Notes: generated from the letters alone by a model not told the origin. Positions 1 to 9,544 are shown, numbered from the stretch's first letter. The stretch is DNA of 64,000 nt from Pseudomonas alliivorans (GCF_017826695.1 NZ_JAFFZW010000001.1:62001-126000); one strand, 5' to 3'. Made by a program: numbers and translations.

Positions 1-448
1 CAGCCTGATGCCGGGTTCCGAAGCCAAGAAGCACAGCTTCGCCGATTGCATCTACCTGGATCCGCAGACCCATTCCAAGATCGAGGAAGTGGGTTCGGCC
101 AACTTCTTCGCCATTACCAATGACGATGTGTTCCTGACGCCCAAGTCGCCGTCCGTGCTGCCGGGTATCACCCGTCTGTCGCTGATCGAACTGGCAAAAT
201 CCCGCCTGGGCCTGACGGTCGAAGAGGGCGATGTGTTCATCGACAAAATAGGTGAGTTCAAGGAAGCGGGTGCGTGCGGCACGGCTGCGGTGATCACGCC
301 GATTGGCGGGATCTCTTACAAGGACCACCTGCATGTGTTCTACAGCGAAACCGAAGTAGGTCCTGTCACTCAGCGTCTGTACAAGGAACTGACCGGTGTG
401 CAGTCCGGTGATATCGAGCCGCCAGCGGGCTGGATCGTCAAGGTCTGA
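1..448 (+). CDS. ilvE: Branched-chain amino acid aminotransferase, C-terminal part
   Basis: The window opens inside this gene, so only about 149 C-terminal residues are present and the start is outside. The protein is a fold-type IV PLP aminotransferase that interconverts Leu, Ile and Val with their 2-oxo acids in the cytoplasm. Visible family features are the segment ending EEVGSANFFAI, the SPSVLPGITRLSLIELA stretch that contributes to the PLP phosphate pocket, and EAGACGTAAVITPIG near the end. The length remaining after these motifs fits the long IlvE form of about 340 residues. A stem-loop follows directly. The distinction from a close D-amino-acid or other class IV aminotransferase rests on these motifs. 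Confidence 0.88.
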   Translation, partial: SLMPGSEAKKHSFADCIYLDPQTHSKIEEVGSANFFAITNDDVFLTPKSPSVLPGITRLSLIELAKSRLGLTVEEGDVFIDKIGEFKEAGACGTAAVITPIGGISYKDHLHVFYSETEVGPVTQRLYKELTGVQSGDIEPPAGWIVKV

Positions 449-454
449 TACCGG

Positions 455-494
455 CCCTGATCATGCCCACGCAGAGCGATGGGCACGATCAGGG
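455..494 (+). terminator. Stem-loop after ilvE
   Basis: CCCTGATC-A-TGCCCA and its complement (one bulged or mismatched position) flank a 10-nt loop 7 nt after the ilvE stop. There is no clear T-run, so it may be a weak terminator or a 3' mRNA-stabilising hairpin. Confidence 0.4.
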
Positions 495-537
495 TTGAGG
501 CAGACGTGTGTATAACGAGGCACGCCGTTTCAAACGC

Positions 538-1509
538 TCAAGCCGCAAGCTCCTTCTGCGGCCCCAATACAATCGCCAGGTGCCGCAAATCATCCACCTC
601 AACGCTGAAGCTCTTTCCTGAGGGGCTCTTCGTCAGCGTACCCAGTGCATAGACCGTAAAGAACTTCACTTCGTCGGCATGGCTCAGCAGTTCGCTGATG
701 TAGCGGCTTGAGCGATAGGCCTGCATCTGTGCGGGCGACACATAGAGCGTCACCAGCTTGCCCTCCAGTCTGTCAAAGAACTTGAACTTGAAACCCTGCC
801 CGTAGCGCTGTTCCACCAGACCACCGCCATACAGCACACGTCCGTTGTCGCCCAACTGTGCGTATTTGATATGGCGAAAGTACGAACGCAGTGACAGTTC
901 GCCCTGACCCGGTATACGCAGTTTCAGCAACTTGAACTCCTCGGGTGAGAGTTCAGCCTTTGCCTGGCGATAACTGTCCACCAGACGTTCGAGGTTGTTG
1001 GTGCGGGTTTCGCTGTAACGTAGCGCCTTCGGTTCGGCAGGCGGAGCAGGCGCCGTGCCGGGAACCGGTGCGGGGGCGGGACTGCCCGCTTTTTCCACTC
1101 CGGACTTCTCCTTGGCGGGCTCCTTTATCGTCGGGTCAAACACGTCGATATAGTCGTCCAGCTTGCGCTTGGCCTTGCGTAGCGCTGTTTGAGGGTCATT
1201 GGCGTCGATCTGATCTTCAGCAGATTCGTCTGCATCCGCGTCCACCCATTCACAATCGGCATGATGGTCGTAATGTGGATTGGCACGGAAATGGGCGGCG
1301 ACAAAGGTCGGATTGTCCTGTGGCTTGACGTCGTAGCGGACCCCGGTCACTTTCGCTCCCATTGCCCGGCAGGCTTCGTTCGAGCACAGAAACTCGAAAC
1401 GTTTGCGGGGCGGCTCCTGAGAGAAGTATTCGCGACGGGCGCCTGCGATGGACATTTCCTGCTGCAGTTCGACACAGAACGCGCGGGTGATGGGTTTCGT
1501 GGGCTTCAT
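538..1509 (-). CDS. Conserved hypothetical protein, cysteine-containing N-terminal domain
   Basis: This 323-residue protein is not one I recognise. The N-terminal 100 residues contain CSNEACRAMG and a HFRANPHYDHHADC stretch whose Cys and His residues look like a zinc site. A Pro/Ala-rich linker (about residues 140-165) separates this from a C-terminal domain rich in aromatic and basic residues. No signal peptide or membrane segment is visible, so it is probably cytoplasmic. The N-terminal zinc-like region plus linker resembles proteins that sense or bind foreign DNA or ligand, but no family can be named. It is a single gene transcribed away from ilvE. Confidence 0.6.
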   Translation of the reverse strand: MKPTKPITRAFCVELQQEMSIAGARREYFSQEPPRKRFEFLCSNEACRAMGAKVTGVRYDVKPQDNPTFVAAHFRANPHYDHHADCEWVDADADESAEDQIDANDPQTALRKAKRKLDDYIDVFDPTIKEPAKEKSGVEKAGSPAPAPVPGTAPAPPAEPKALRYSETRTNNLERLVDSYRQAKAELSPEEFKLLKLRIPGQGELSLRSYFRHIKYAQLGDNGRVLYGGGLVEQRYGQGFKFKFFDRLEGKLVTLYVSPAQMQAYRSSRYISELLSHADEVKFFTVYALGTLTKSPSGKSFSVEVDDLRHLAIVLGPQKELAA

Positions 1510-1607
1510 GCTCGCAGTTGCCTTCCAGACGGTTGATCCTGCAACACGCTATTTCAGCCGGGCCCGCCTTGCAACCAATGCCGGACGGGCTCGGGCCATC
1601 GTGTCGG

Positions 1608-2396
1608 TTACTGCGCGGGTACGGCCAGCCATTCACTCAGGGCCTGCTGATAAGCGCCTGTGGCTTTGCTCAGGTGCAGCCACTGATCGACGTAGGCTTT
1701 CCAGGCTACATCGTCGCGTGGCAGCAGGTAGGCCTTCTCGCCGTATTGCATGTAACGCGTCGGGTTGACTGCACACAGGCCGGGCATACGCTTCTGCTGA
1801 TAGAGCGCTTCCGAGGCGTCGGTGATCATCACGTCGGCCTTCTTGTCGAGCAGTTCCTGAAAGATGGTCTTGTTGTCATGGAACGCGATGGGTGCCTGAG
1901 GCAGATAGGCGCGAGCGAACGCCTCATTGGTGCCGCCAGCGGGCTCGATAAGGCGAACCGACGGTTTATTGATCTGCTCAATGGTCTGGTACAGCGCCTG
2001 GTCTTCACAGCGCACCAGCGGAATCTTGCCGTCGATATCCAGCGTGTTGCTGAAAAACGCCTTCTTCTGACGTTCCAGCGAAACGGAAATGCCCCCCATC
2101 GCGATGTCGCACTTGCCGGCAATCATGTCCGGCATCAGGGTTTTCCAGGTGGTTGGCACCCATTGCACGTTCACACCCAGGCTTTTGGCCAGCGAGCGGG
2201 CCATGGTGATGTCGATGCCTTCGTACTCACCGTCTTCGCGATGAAAGGTGTAAGGCTTGTAGTCACCCGTGGTGCACACCGACAACTGCCCGGCCTGCAA
2301 CACCTTGTCCAGGTGCGAAGATGATTCCTCTGCCTGCACCATGCCTGTCAGACCCAACAGAAGGGCAGCCGATACGCTGTAATTCAGTTTCATCAT
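1608..2396 (-). CDS. pheC: Periplasmic substrate-binding / cyclohexadienyl dehydratase-like protein
   Basis: A 262-residue secreted protein of the SBP_bac_3 fold. It has a signal peptide (MMKLNYSVSAALLLGLTGMV, cut near QAEES). Its mature region follows cyclohexadienyl (arogenate/prephenate) dehydratase PheC of P. aeruginosa closely: TTGDYKPYTF, GISVSLERQ, PAGGTNEAFA, ITDASEA, LCAV and EKAYLLPRDD in the same order. PheC converts prephenate or arogenate to phenylpyruvate or phenylalanine in the periplasm. Some proteins of this type are instead amino-acid ABC binding components, but no permease or ATPase gene is adjacent. The start is chosen at the double Met before the signal peptide; an upstream Met (2453) would add a basic 19-residue extension. 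Confidence 0.7.
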   Translation of the reverse strand: MMKLNYSVSAALLLGLTGMVQAEESSSHLDKVLQAGQLSVCTTGDYKPYTFHREDGEYEGIDITMARSLAKSLGVNVQWVPTTWKTLMPDMIAGKCDIAMGGISVSLERQKKAFFSNTLDIDGKIPLVRCEDQALYQTIEQINKPSVRLIEPAGGTNEAFARAYLPQAPIAFHDNKTIFQELLDKKADVMITDASEALYQQKRMPGLCAVNPTRYMQYGEKAYLLPRDDVAWKAYVDQWLHLSKATGAYQQALSEWLAVPAQ

Positions 2397-2523
2397 GAAA
2401 GTAGGGGCTCGCGTGTGTCGTCGATTTTTATTGGAAGCGACAGAGTGCTTCATTTACAGGGAGGATGTGAAGCAGGAACAAGGCCTTGGGCTCAAAAGAA
2501 GCGGTCTTCAGACACTTGAGCGG

Positions 2524-3183
2524 TCAGGTGTACAGCTCTTCCAGCGACATCAACTGTTCTTCGATGAGGGTCATTTGCGATTCCCAGTCGGCCTGGGTTC
2601 TTTTCCAGGTTTCACCTTCATGGGCATAGAGGAAGTCGACGATGGTGTGCGTGACCTTGCCTTTGCCTACGGCACCGAACGCTTCCGCGCTCAGCGCGCG
2701 TGCCAGCATGTCCAGTTGGGCGGCATGGTTGAGCCAGTGCCAGTGATCCTTGATCACCACCTTGTCGAGCAGAATGCACTGTTTCTTGAAGGCCCTGAGT
2801 GCAGATCCCAGAGCGCTTGCCGCCAGCAGTGTATTGATCTTGCCGACATCCTGGCCGGACTTCTGATTGGCCGTAGGGCCGAAGAACCATTCATTGAAAC
2901 CGATTTCTATTTCGCGGAACGCGACGTTGGCGTCCCAGATGATGCTCAGGGCCTTTTGCTGGCGGGTCTCGCGCTTCCACGATCCGTAGGCCTTGAACAC
3001 CACGCCCGCGATCCCGATCACCGCCAGCGCTTCGCTTAGCGATGACGCCGCCTCGACAATGTAATAGGCGTTGGCGGCACTGCCCGGCGATGTACTGACG
3101 GCTGCGCTGTAAAAAACTGCGGCTACAACGACCACCAGCGCAAAACAGGCACTGTAGAACCCGAACGCGTAGGGGTCTTTCAT
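2524..3183 (-). CDS. Hypothetical membrane protein
   Basis: A 219-residue protein with two N-terminal transmembrane helices (about residues 8-28 and 47-65) followed by a mostly helical soluble domain of about 150 residues ending in an acidic coiled-coil-like stretch (ADWESQMTLIEEQLMSLEELY). No catalytic motif is recognisable. It stands alone, upstream in transcription order of the pheC-like gene, with about 130 bases between. Its role is unknown. Confidence 0.6.
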   Translation of the reverse strand: MKDPYAFGFYSACFALVVVVAAVFYSAAVSTSPGSAANAYYIVEAASSLSEALAVIGIAGVVFKAYGSWKRETRQQKALSIIWDANVAFREIEIGFNEWFFGPTANQKSGQDVGKINTLLAASALGSALRAFKKQCILLDKVVIKDHWHWLNHAAQLDMLARALSAEAFGAVGKGKVTHTIVDFLYAHEGETWKRTQADWESQMTLIEEQLMSLEELYT

Positions 3184-3429
3184 GGGGTGTTACGACCGTA
3201 AATTATGAAAGAGTTTTTGTCAGGTTAGCCGAGGCTGCAGAGGTTTGCAGGGTCGTCGGGCAGAGGGCGCATGTCGAAGTTTTTGCATCAAAACCGCACC
3301 GGCTGTGGTCACAGGTGATGCCGTATACGAAAACGTTGATGAGCACAGCGAAGAAGGCCGCTTGATCGATGCCGTTTCACGCTCATCCGCGTTCAACCTC
3401 GATTCCTCCATCAAGGACGTATTGACCTT

Positions 3430-3948
3430 ATGAAACCTTATCTTTGGCTAGGCCTGCTGGGCATGTTTTCCGTCGGCGTACAGGCCGCATCGCTGGACGT
3501 TCCGATCAATCTGGTCAGCGCCGATGGCGCACCGAAGCCGATTGGCACCGTGTCGGTGAGTGAAACGGAGTACGGGCTGGTGTTCACTCCCAACCTCAAG
3601 GACCTGCCGGCAGGCATTCATGGTTTTCACGTCCATGAAAACGGCAGCTGCGATGCAGGCACCAAGGACGGCGCGAAAGTCGCCGCGCTGGCCGCTGGCG
3701 GGCACTTCGATCCGGCCAAGACCGGCAAGCACCTGGGGCCATACGCCGACGGTCATCTGGGTGACCTGCCAGCGCTGTACGTAAATGCCGACGGCACCGC
3801 AAACTATCCGGTCCTGGCTCCGCGTCTGAAGAAGATTTCGGAAATCAAGGGCCATGCGCTGATGGTGCATGCCGGTGGTGACAACCATTCCGACCATCCG
3901 AAGCCGCTGGGCGGTGGTGGCGACCGGGCTGCCTGCGGCGTGATCTGA
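3430..3948 (+). CDS. sodC: Periplasmic Cu,Zn superoxide dismutase
   Basis: A 172-residue precursor that dismutates superoxide in the periplasm. A signal peptide ends near VQA-ASLDV (residue 19). Metal ligands are visible: Cu ligands H67, H69, H92 (bridging) and H147, Zn ligands H92, H101, H109 and D112 ([21 protein letters not shown]). C74 and C169 would form the conserved disulfide. The [10 protein letters not shown] and [12 protein letters not shown] signatures are intact and the length is that of the bacterial dimeric/monomeric SodC family. The gene is monocistronic and likely contributes to resistance to host or phagocyte oxidative burst. Confidence 0.95.
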   Translation: MKPYLWLGLLGMFSVGVQAASLDVPINLVSADGAPKPIGTVSVSETEYGLVFTPNLKDLPAGIHGFHVHENGSCDAGTKDGAKVAALAAGGHFDPAKTGKHLGPYADGHLGDLPALYVNADGTANYPVLAPRLKKISEIKGHALMVHAGGDNHSDHPKPLGGGGDRAACGVI

Positions 3949-3976
3949 TCGCGGTTTTACAGCCCTGGCGAGCAAG

Positions 3977-4015
3977 CCTGACCTGCTGCAGACACGGTTG
4001 TCTGTGGCAGGTCTG
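3977..4015 (+). terminator. Stem-loop after sodC
   Basis: Near-perfect inverted repeat (GACCTGCTGCAGACA pairing with TGTCTGTGGCAGGTC) about 30 nt after the sodC stop. There is no strong T-run. Confidence 0.4.
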
Positions 4016-4084
4016 GCGCTGTCGCGCAGCAAGCCCCCTCACAGTCCGGTGTGTTGCATGAACGGTGTGAGCATCCGGGATTAT

Positions 4085-5272
4085 TCACTGCGGATCAGTG
4101 CGACCTGCAAACACCCGAAGCGCCAGCCCGCCGAGCAGAGCGGTCAGCAGCGCCATTGCCACGATGACCGCTCGAATGCCCAATGGACCGGCCAACAGCG
4201 CGACCAGCAGACCGGCAATCGGCTGTGAAAGGTTATTGAGCAGCGTCATGACGCCTACGGTCTTGCCGAAATCCTCTCGCGGGATAACTTGCTGGCGGAT
4301 GCTGCGCATATAGACATTGAACATCTTGTCGAACCCGACGATCAGCAGAAAGCCCGCCACGTAGCCACTGAAAGATGGACTCAAGGCGCTGGCCAATGCG
4401 CCGCCGGTAATCGTCACGTACGACAAAACGCCGAGCACTTGCAGTGGCAGCACCGCTCGTGCCAGAAAAAACAGGATCAGAATGGTCGCCGCTGCGCCCG
4501 CCATTTGCAGTCCGGCATAGCGCTCCTGATCACTGCCGTATTCACCGATGACCATGGCGGCCGAGGTCGCCAGGGTTACGCCGACGATCAGATTCACCCC
4601 GGCCGCCAAGGTAATGATCTTCTTCAGCTCAGTGAGGCGCCGAATATGCCCGACAGCGATGCTCACTGATTGCCAGACGCTGTTGTCCCTTTGCTCGAAT
4701 ACGCAGGGATCGAGACGGCGAGTGCGGTGCCAGACCCATGTGGCCAGGTCCGCCAGCAGAAACAGAGCGGCGCAAGCCAGCACCACCCAGTGCCACGCCC
4801 ACGTGTTCAGCAACAGCACGGCCACCAATGGGCCGAGCACCAGCCCCGTCTGATCGGCAATCTGAGAGTAGGAGAGCGTGCGCGCATAGCTGTAGCGCGG
4901 GAACACATGTGGCATCAGCACTTCGCGGGCCATCACACCTTGAGTGGTCAGTACGCCGCACAACGCCGACAGCAGGATCAGCCAGACAAGGCCGCCGAAA
5001 ACCACGTACAACAGCATCGCCAGCAGACACAGAAACGCCCGGTACATCTGGCTGACGTGAAGAATCCGGACCGCAGAGAATTTATCGCACAGCGCTCCGC
5101 AGATCGGAAACGCCAGAAAGCGTGGCAGTGACTCGGCAAAGAACGCCAGGCCCGCCCATGACGCGCTGTTGGTGGTCTGAAAAACGACCAATGGCACGAT
5201 GAAAAGAAGAATCTGATCGGCCAGTCGCGACAGAAACAGAGCGCTGAAAAACGCCAGATAATCCTTGGTCAC
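4085..5272 (-). CDS. MFS transporter
   Basis: A 395-residue integral membrane protein with about 12 predicted helices, opening with the MFS first helix (FFSALFLSRLADQILLFIVPLVVF) and the loop 2-3 motif region GALCDKFSAVRILH. It resembles the MFS_3/NRE-type efflux proteins used for small molecules, siderophores or macrolides, but the substrate cannot be read from sequence. The start is GTG with AGGAG six bases upstream. The last residues run into a hydrophobic twelfth helix and a short basic tail. It is a single gene with no linked regulator. Confidence 0.8.
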   Translation of the reverse strand: MTKDYLAFFSALFLSRLADQILLFIVPLVVFQTTNSASWAGLAFFAESLPRFLAFPICGALCDKFSAVRILHVSQMYRAFLCLLAMLLYVVFGGLVWLILLSALCGVLTTQGVMAREVLMPHVFPRYSYARTLSYSQIADQTGLVLGPLVAVLLLNTWAWHWVVLACAALFLLADLATWVWHRTRRLDPCVFEQRDNSVWQSVSIAVGHIRRLTELKKIITLAAGVNLIVGVTLATSAAMVIGEYGSDQERYAGLQMAGAAATILILFFLARAVLPLQVLGVLSYVTITGGALASALSPSFSGYVAGFLLIVGFDKMFNVYMRSIRQQVIPREDFGKTVGVMTLLNNLSQPIAGLLVALLAGPLGIRAVIVAMALLTALLGGLALRVFAGRTDPQ

Positions 5273-5377
5273 GCGACACTCCTTTTGGCGGTGATATCCA
5301 ATGCCACATCAAGGAGGGTGGCGCAATCCGTGCGCTTTAAACTATCCGACTTTTTCTATCCCATACGACCATTCGTA

Positions 5378-6097
5378 TCAGACGTCGAAGAAGTCGACCT
5401 TGCCGTTTTCCAGGCTGTAGTAGGCGCCGACAACCTTGACGGTGCCTGCTTTGATCGGGTTCATCAGGGCTGGCTCGGACGCCGAACGCAGACGTGCCAC
5501 AGTGCGCTGGATGTTGCTTTTGACCGAGTCTTCCAGAAGGTTTTTGCTTTTCTTGCCCTTGGCTGTCAGGACGGCAGGAATGATCGGCTCGATCATCTGA
5601 CCGATAGCGCCTGGAAAGACCGTGTTGTCTTCGACCACCGAAACGGCGGCGGCAACGGCACCGCATTTTTCATGACCCATGACCACGACCAGCGGAACGC
5701 CGAGCTGGCTGACACCGTATTCGATCGAGCCCAGCGCGGTGGTGTCGACAGTGTTGCCCGCGTTACGCACGATGAACAGTTCACCCAGACCACGGCCGAA
5801 CAGCAGTTCCGGCGGAACGCGCGAATCCGAGCAGGAAATCAGGATGCAGAACGGCGTCTGGCCCTTGGCGATTTCCAGACGGCGGTCACGATTGCCTTCG
5901 GTCTTGATGGTGGTGTCTTTCATGAACGCATCATTGCCGTCACGCAATGTTTTCAATGCCTGATCGGCAGTCATGTTGGTACGGGGCGATGCAGGTGAGG
6001 CGGCATTTGCGATGGAAGGCATTTGCATGAGTGCGGCAGCAGCCGGAAGGCAGCAGGCACCCTGAAGAATCTTGCGGCGCGACAAGGACGAATTCAT
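5378..6097 (-). CDS. Secreted beta-class carbonic anhydrase
   Basis: A 239-residue protein that hydrates CO2 to bicarbonate. Beta-CA zinc ligands are present: C89 and D91 in CSDSR, H142 and C145 in GHEKCG, plus the RNAGN motif. The N-terminus (SSLSRRKILQGACCLPAAAAL, cut near ANA-ASP) has a twin-arginine pattern, RRK before a hydrophobic stretch, so it is probably exported folded by Tat to the periplasm. The start is placed at the Met just before the RRK region because the 29 upstream codons are not signal-like. Family length is normal once the leader is removed. Monocistronic. Confidence 0.9.
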   Translation of the reverse strand: MNSSLSRRKILQGACCLPAAAALMQMPSIANAASPASPRTNMTADQALKTLRDGNDAFMKDTTIKTEGNRDRRLEIAKGQTPFCILISCSDSRVPPELLFGRGLGELFIVRNAGNTVDTTALGSIEYGVSQLGVPLVVVMGHEKCGAVAAAVSVVEDNTVFPGAIGQMIEPIIPAVLTAKGKKSKNLLEDSVKSNIQRTVARLRSASEPALMNPIKAGTVKVVGAYYSLENGKVDFFDV

Positions 6098-6303
6098 AAA
6101 AAGCCTCAGGCTGGTTAACTGTCGATAAGGAGGGGTGAATTCAGCGCCCGATGCCATGGTGTTTCGGGCGCAGAATCCTTTCACTTCATACAGTTAATGG
6201 AATTTATTTTCCAATTATATTTGCCCTCGTTGTCACAAATACTTCACAGAAAAGTCGTCCGGCTCGACAGTTTTTTCCGCGCCTACTCACCCTGCATACG
6301 TCT

Positions 6304-7551
6304 TCAAACGCGCCATATGGGTCGGTTTTCGACGTTGATCGTCCAGTGAGGCTGGCCCGGAATAATGCACACACCACCGACCCAACGCAGGTGCTGCGCG
6401 TGGTCCAGCCAATAAGCGCCTTCATCCAGCACTCGCTTACCGAAGGCTGTCAGTGTCAGCGTTCGCTGCTGCCATTTCAGGTGCGCTTGCGCTTCTTTCA
6501 GCAAAGGAGCCGCTGAGTCGATCAAGGGACGCAGCAGCGCTTGAAACATCATGTCACCTAAAAAGGGCAGGGGGTCACGCTTGTCCATCAGTTCAGCGAA
6601 GACACGGCCAAAGGTGGTCGGGCCTGCTTCGCTAAGGTACTGCAAGGAAAGGCGCTCGGTGAGCGACAAACCGTCCTCACTGCCCGGCAGCTCTTGAAGT
6701 TGTCGCAACAGTGCCGGAGCCAGCAGTCGCAGAGGCAGTTGCGGTTCATGAGCCAGGCCTGCCAGTGCAACAGGTGATGCATCGCGATAGGCTCGCCACA
6801 CCGTGCGTGCGCAGTTCAGCATGTCCTGAGTCACCGGTTTGCGCTGTGGCCACAGCCAGGCGAGAACGTTTGGTGCCAACTGACCGATGCCGATGAAGCG
6901 CTGAACTCCCGGTACACGGTCCACCTCGATCAGCTCAAGCCGTGACGGCAGTCGCTCCAGACCTGCCAGGACTCTGATCAGAAAAAGTTGGTCGTAGGCA
7001 TCGGCCTCGCACCACAGCACATTGTGTTGATCACTGCTCAGTTGTTCGAGACGGCCATACTCTTCGTCTGTTCTGCGGGCGACATCGGCGCGATTCATAT
7101 CAAAGGTTGCGCTGATGAAATCACTGCGCTGCGCTCGAAAGTCTACGTCTGGCAGGTCCTGAACCGGGCCCATGCACAGCGGGTCGCTGAGCATGTGGAA
7201 AGAGCCTTTGAAGCCGGCCAGTTGCAGGCTGTGGGCGATGTCGTTGCCGCACCGCCAATGCACTGTCCGCGGCTCGTCGCTGGCGTCGAAGTCAGGATGC
7301 TGCGCGGCAAAGGCAACGGCGTCGACATGGGCCTTGAGCCTGGGCCAACTGCTGAAACCCAGTTGGCGCGCAATCAGCCACTGTGCATCGGAAAGCGTTG
7401 GCGCAAGCGTTCGGTCCGATGTACCGAGCAGTGCGAGCTGATCGGGGGCGGTACCCTGTTTCAGGCGCTGCAACAGTTCCTTCGCGCGCTTTCGCTGCTG
7501 CTCGAGGTTGATGCGGCCGTCTTGGGACCGGAAATCAGTACTGATGGACAT
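6304..7551 (-). CDS. DUF1835 domain protein
   Basis: A 415-residue cytoplasmic protein. Residues about 85-200 match the DUF1835 pattern (VHWRCGNDIAHSLQLAGF, LSDPLCMGP, then LWCEADAYDQLFLIRVLAGL), followed by a DUF3658-like C-terminal region. The N-terminal 50 residues carry a helical segment (QQRKRAKELLQRLKQG) often fused to such proteins. The function of the family is unknown. The start is well supported by AAGGAG spaced five bases before ATG. It is transcribed divergently from the AraC-type regulator at 7769. Confidence 0.75.
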   Translation of the reverse strand: MSISTDFRSQDGRINLEQQRKRAKELLQRLKQGTAPDQLALLGTSDRTLAPTLSDAQWLIARQLGFSSWPRLKAHVDAVAFAAQHPDFDASDEPRTVHWRCGNDIAHSLQLAGFKGSFHMLSDPLCMGPVQDLPDVDFRAQRSDFISATFDMNRADVARRTDEEYGRLEQLSSDQHNVLWCEADAYDQLFLIRVLAGLERLPSRLELIEVDRVPGVQRFIGIGQLAPNVLAWLWPQRKPVTQDMLNCARTVWRAYRDASPVALAGLAHEPQLPLRLLAPALLRQLQELPGSEDGLSLTERLSLQYLSEAGPTTFGRVFAELMDKRDPLPFLGDMMFQALLRPLIDSAAPLLKEAQAHLKWQQRTLTLTAFGKRVLDEGAYWLDHAQHLRWVGGVCIIPGQPHWTINVENRPIWRV

Positions 7552-7768
7552 ACGAGCTCCTTGTGCAAACCTTGTCCGCTTGAAGGTCGGGAGTCGTAAT
7601 GACAAGAGGGTGAAGCAGTGTCCTGGGCGCAGCCCTTTCCGCGGATGGAGGCGTGGAGGCGCCGGTCGCAAATATAGACGACCCAGGGGGTGCGCACAAA
7701 CCTTCTAGACTTTGCGCCTCTGCCGCGCGATAACAGCAGACACGCTCATCTGCCCACCCAAGCCACTC

Positions 7769-8605
7769 ATGAAGTCAGCCAACTGGATCGACCTCGCTCA
7801 GGACCGGGATACCGGAATCGAGACGTTGCGCGCCCATTTTCGTGGGCATGCCTACGATCCGCATTGGCATGACAGTTATCTGGTGGGCGTGACGGAGCAG
7901 GGGGTGCAGCAGTTTCACTGTCGCAGGCAGCGGCATGCCAGCACCTGCGGTCAGGTGTTCATGCTTGAACCCGGTGAGGTTCATGACGGCGACGCGCCGA
8001 ATGCCGATGGCTTTACCTATCGCATGCTGTATCTGGACCCGCACTGGATCGGCCGTGAACTGACGTCGTTGTTCGAAGACGCGCCGCAGGACTTCCAGCC
8101 CGGTTTCACCAGCACGCTGGTGTGTGACCCGCGGCTGGCCCAGTCCATCGTGTCTGCGTTTTCGGCGCTGCATGGCCAGGAGTCGCGCATCATCCGGCAG
8201 AGTGCACTCGATGGTCTGCTCGAACGGCTGACCGCCCATGTGCACTGGCGAGTCAGGCAGCAACACGACCCTCGGCTGCCCTTGGTCGCCCTGCGTGCCC
8301 GGGATTATCTGCACGCCCATTTTCGGCGTGATCTGGGGCTGGACGAGCTCGCGATGGCCTGCGGCGTGGACCGCTTCAGGCTGACCCGCGCCTTCAAGGC
8401 TGCCTTCGGCCTGCCCCCTCACGCCTATCTGGTGCAGTTGCGGCTGTCGATGGCGCGCAGGCTTCTGGCCCGTGGCGCGCAGCCTGCCGAGGTCGCCAGC
8501 GATCTGGGGTTTGCCGATCAGAGTCATCTGGGCCGCTGGTTCCTGCGTGCCTATGGCTTGACGCCTGCGGCCTATCGCACGCGCTGCACAGACCTTCCAG
8601 ACTGA
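7769..8605 (+). CDS. AraC-family transcriptional regulator
   Basis: A 278-residue regulator. The N-terminal part (about 1-160) is a cupin-like sensor of the AraC_binding type with HFRGHAYDPHWHDSYLVGV and LEPGEVHDGDA. The C-terminal 100 residues hold two helix-turn-helix motifs (LDELAMACGVDRFRLTRAFKAAFG and PAEVASDLGFADQSHLGRWF). The start is set at the Met of MKSANWIDL. The gene immediately downstream encodes a LysE exporter in the same direction with a 49-base gap, a common pairing in which the regulator controls amino-acid export; the ligand is unknown. Confidence 0.9.
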   Translation: MKSANWIDLAQDRDTGIETLRAHFRGHAYDPHWHDSYLVGVTEQGVQQFHCRRQRHASTCGQVFMLEPGEVHDGDAPNADGFTYRMLYLDPHWIGRELTSLFEDAPQDFQPGFTSTLVCDPRLAQSIVSAFSALHGQESRIIRQSALDGLLERLTAHVHWRVRQQHDPRLPLVALRARDYLHAHFRRDLGLDELAMACGVDRFRLTRAFKAAFGLPPHAYLVQLRLSMARRLLARGAQPAEVASDLGFADQSHLGRWFLRAYGLTPAAYRTRCTDLPD

Positions 8606-8654
8606 CGCTGCGTATTGCGCGAGCATGACGGCTTGTCATCCATGGAGTCCGGTC

Positions 8655-9224
8655 ATGCTGTCTTTTCTGCTGTTCGCTTTCGTCGCGTCGATCACCCCCG
8701 GACCCACCAATCTGCTGGTGCTGAGCAACAGCGCCCGTTACGGTCTGAAGGCCAGTCTGCCGATCATTCTCGGGGCCTGCATGGGGGCCGCCGGACTGGT
8801 GTTGCTGGTCGGCACCGGTGTCGGTCGTTCGTTGATGCAAGTGCCTGCCGTACAGCCCGTCATGGCGGCCATCGGTGTCGGCTGGCTGACCTGGCTGGCG
8901 TGGAAAATCTTCAACAGCCAGGCAGGTCCCGTAAGCCCCGATGACAGCCGTCCGCGCCTGGGATTTGTCGGCGCGGCGGGTCTGCAGGTGGTCAATCCGA
9001 AGACCTGGATGATGGCGCTGGCCGTCGTCAGTGTGTTCAGTCAGGGAACCGTGGCCCATCTGGCGCTGGCGTTCTTCCTCGTGTCGCTGCCTTGTCTGGC
9101 GTGCTGGGCGCTGTTGGGCGCGGGGTCGGCACGCTTGCTCAAGTCTGCCGATGCCCTGCAATGGCTGAACAGGAGCATGGCGGTGTTGCTGCTGGTATCG
9201 GCCTGGGGCGCTTATTTGCACTGA
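8655..9224 (+). CDS. LysE/RhtB-family amino acid exporter
   Basis: A 189-residue inner-membrane protein with about six transmembrane helices. The N-terminal signature ASITPGPTNLLVLSNSARYG is that of the LysE/RhtB translocators, which export amino acids or related metabolites by proton antiport. KTWMMALAVVSVF is the usual mid-protein helix. The start is the Met immediately before LSFLLFAF; an in-frame Met 10 codons upstream would add a hydrophilic segment. It lies just downstream of the AraC regulator and is probably co-transcribed with it. Confidence 0.85.
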   Translation: MLSFLLFAFVASITPGPTNLLVLSNSARYGLKASLPIILGACMGAAGLVLLVGTGVGRSLMQVPAVQPVMAAIGVGWLTWLAWKIFNSQAGPVSPDDSRPRLGFVGAAGLQVVNPKTWMMALAVVSVFSQGTVAHLALAFFLVSLPCLACWALLGAGSARLLKSADALQWLNRSMAVLLLVSAWGAYLH

Positions 9225-9432
9225 GAAACCTGCAGGCCCGACTGCCATCACGCCGGCATCGAGCACTCCAGTTGTTCGCGCACGCAGCTCGGCAGGTCCG
9301 GGCGGGTAAATGGCTCCGTGCTGGATGTGCGCTGTGCGGCGCCATTCTGACTCATGAAACAGTCCGGTTCCAATTTATCGAGGTGATACGCGCACGAGTG
9401 TTCAGCCGTTTTCGACAGGGTCCGGGAAGCGG

Positions 9433-9486
9433 GTCGGAATGACCCGTTCGTCGATGGCAGGGTCATTATGACCTTGTCATTTTGAC
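9433..9486 (+). promoter_or_regulatory. Three NorR/FhpR-type binding sites
   Basis: Three copies of the GT(N7)AC enhancer motif: GTCGGAATGAC at 9433-9443, GTCATTATGAC at 9462-9472 (inside the perfect palindrome GGTCATTATGACC) and GTCATTTTGAC at 9476-9486. NorR-type nitric-oxide sensors bind three such sites upstream of sigma-54 promoters. The cluster lies about 40-95 bases upstream of the -24 element of hmp. Confidence 0.75.
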
Positions 9487-9527
9487 TTCTTCTTCCGCGT
9501 TGCCCTTGATTTCATGAGGGTTTTCAG

Positions 9528-9544
9528 TTGGCACGTGCGTTGCT
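9528..9544 (+). promoter_or_regulatory. Sigma-54 promoter of hmp
   Basis: TTGGCACGTGCGTTGCT matches the -24/-12 consensus (YTGGCACGNNNNTTGCW) throughout, with GG and GC separated by exactly 10 bases. It lies 40 bases before the hmp ATG. Confidence 0.85.
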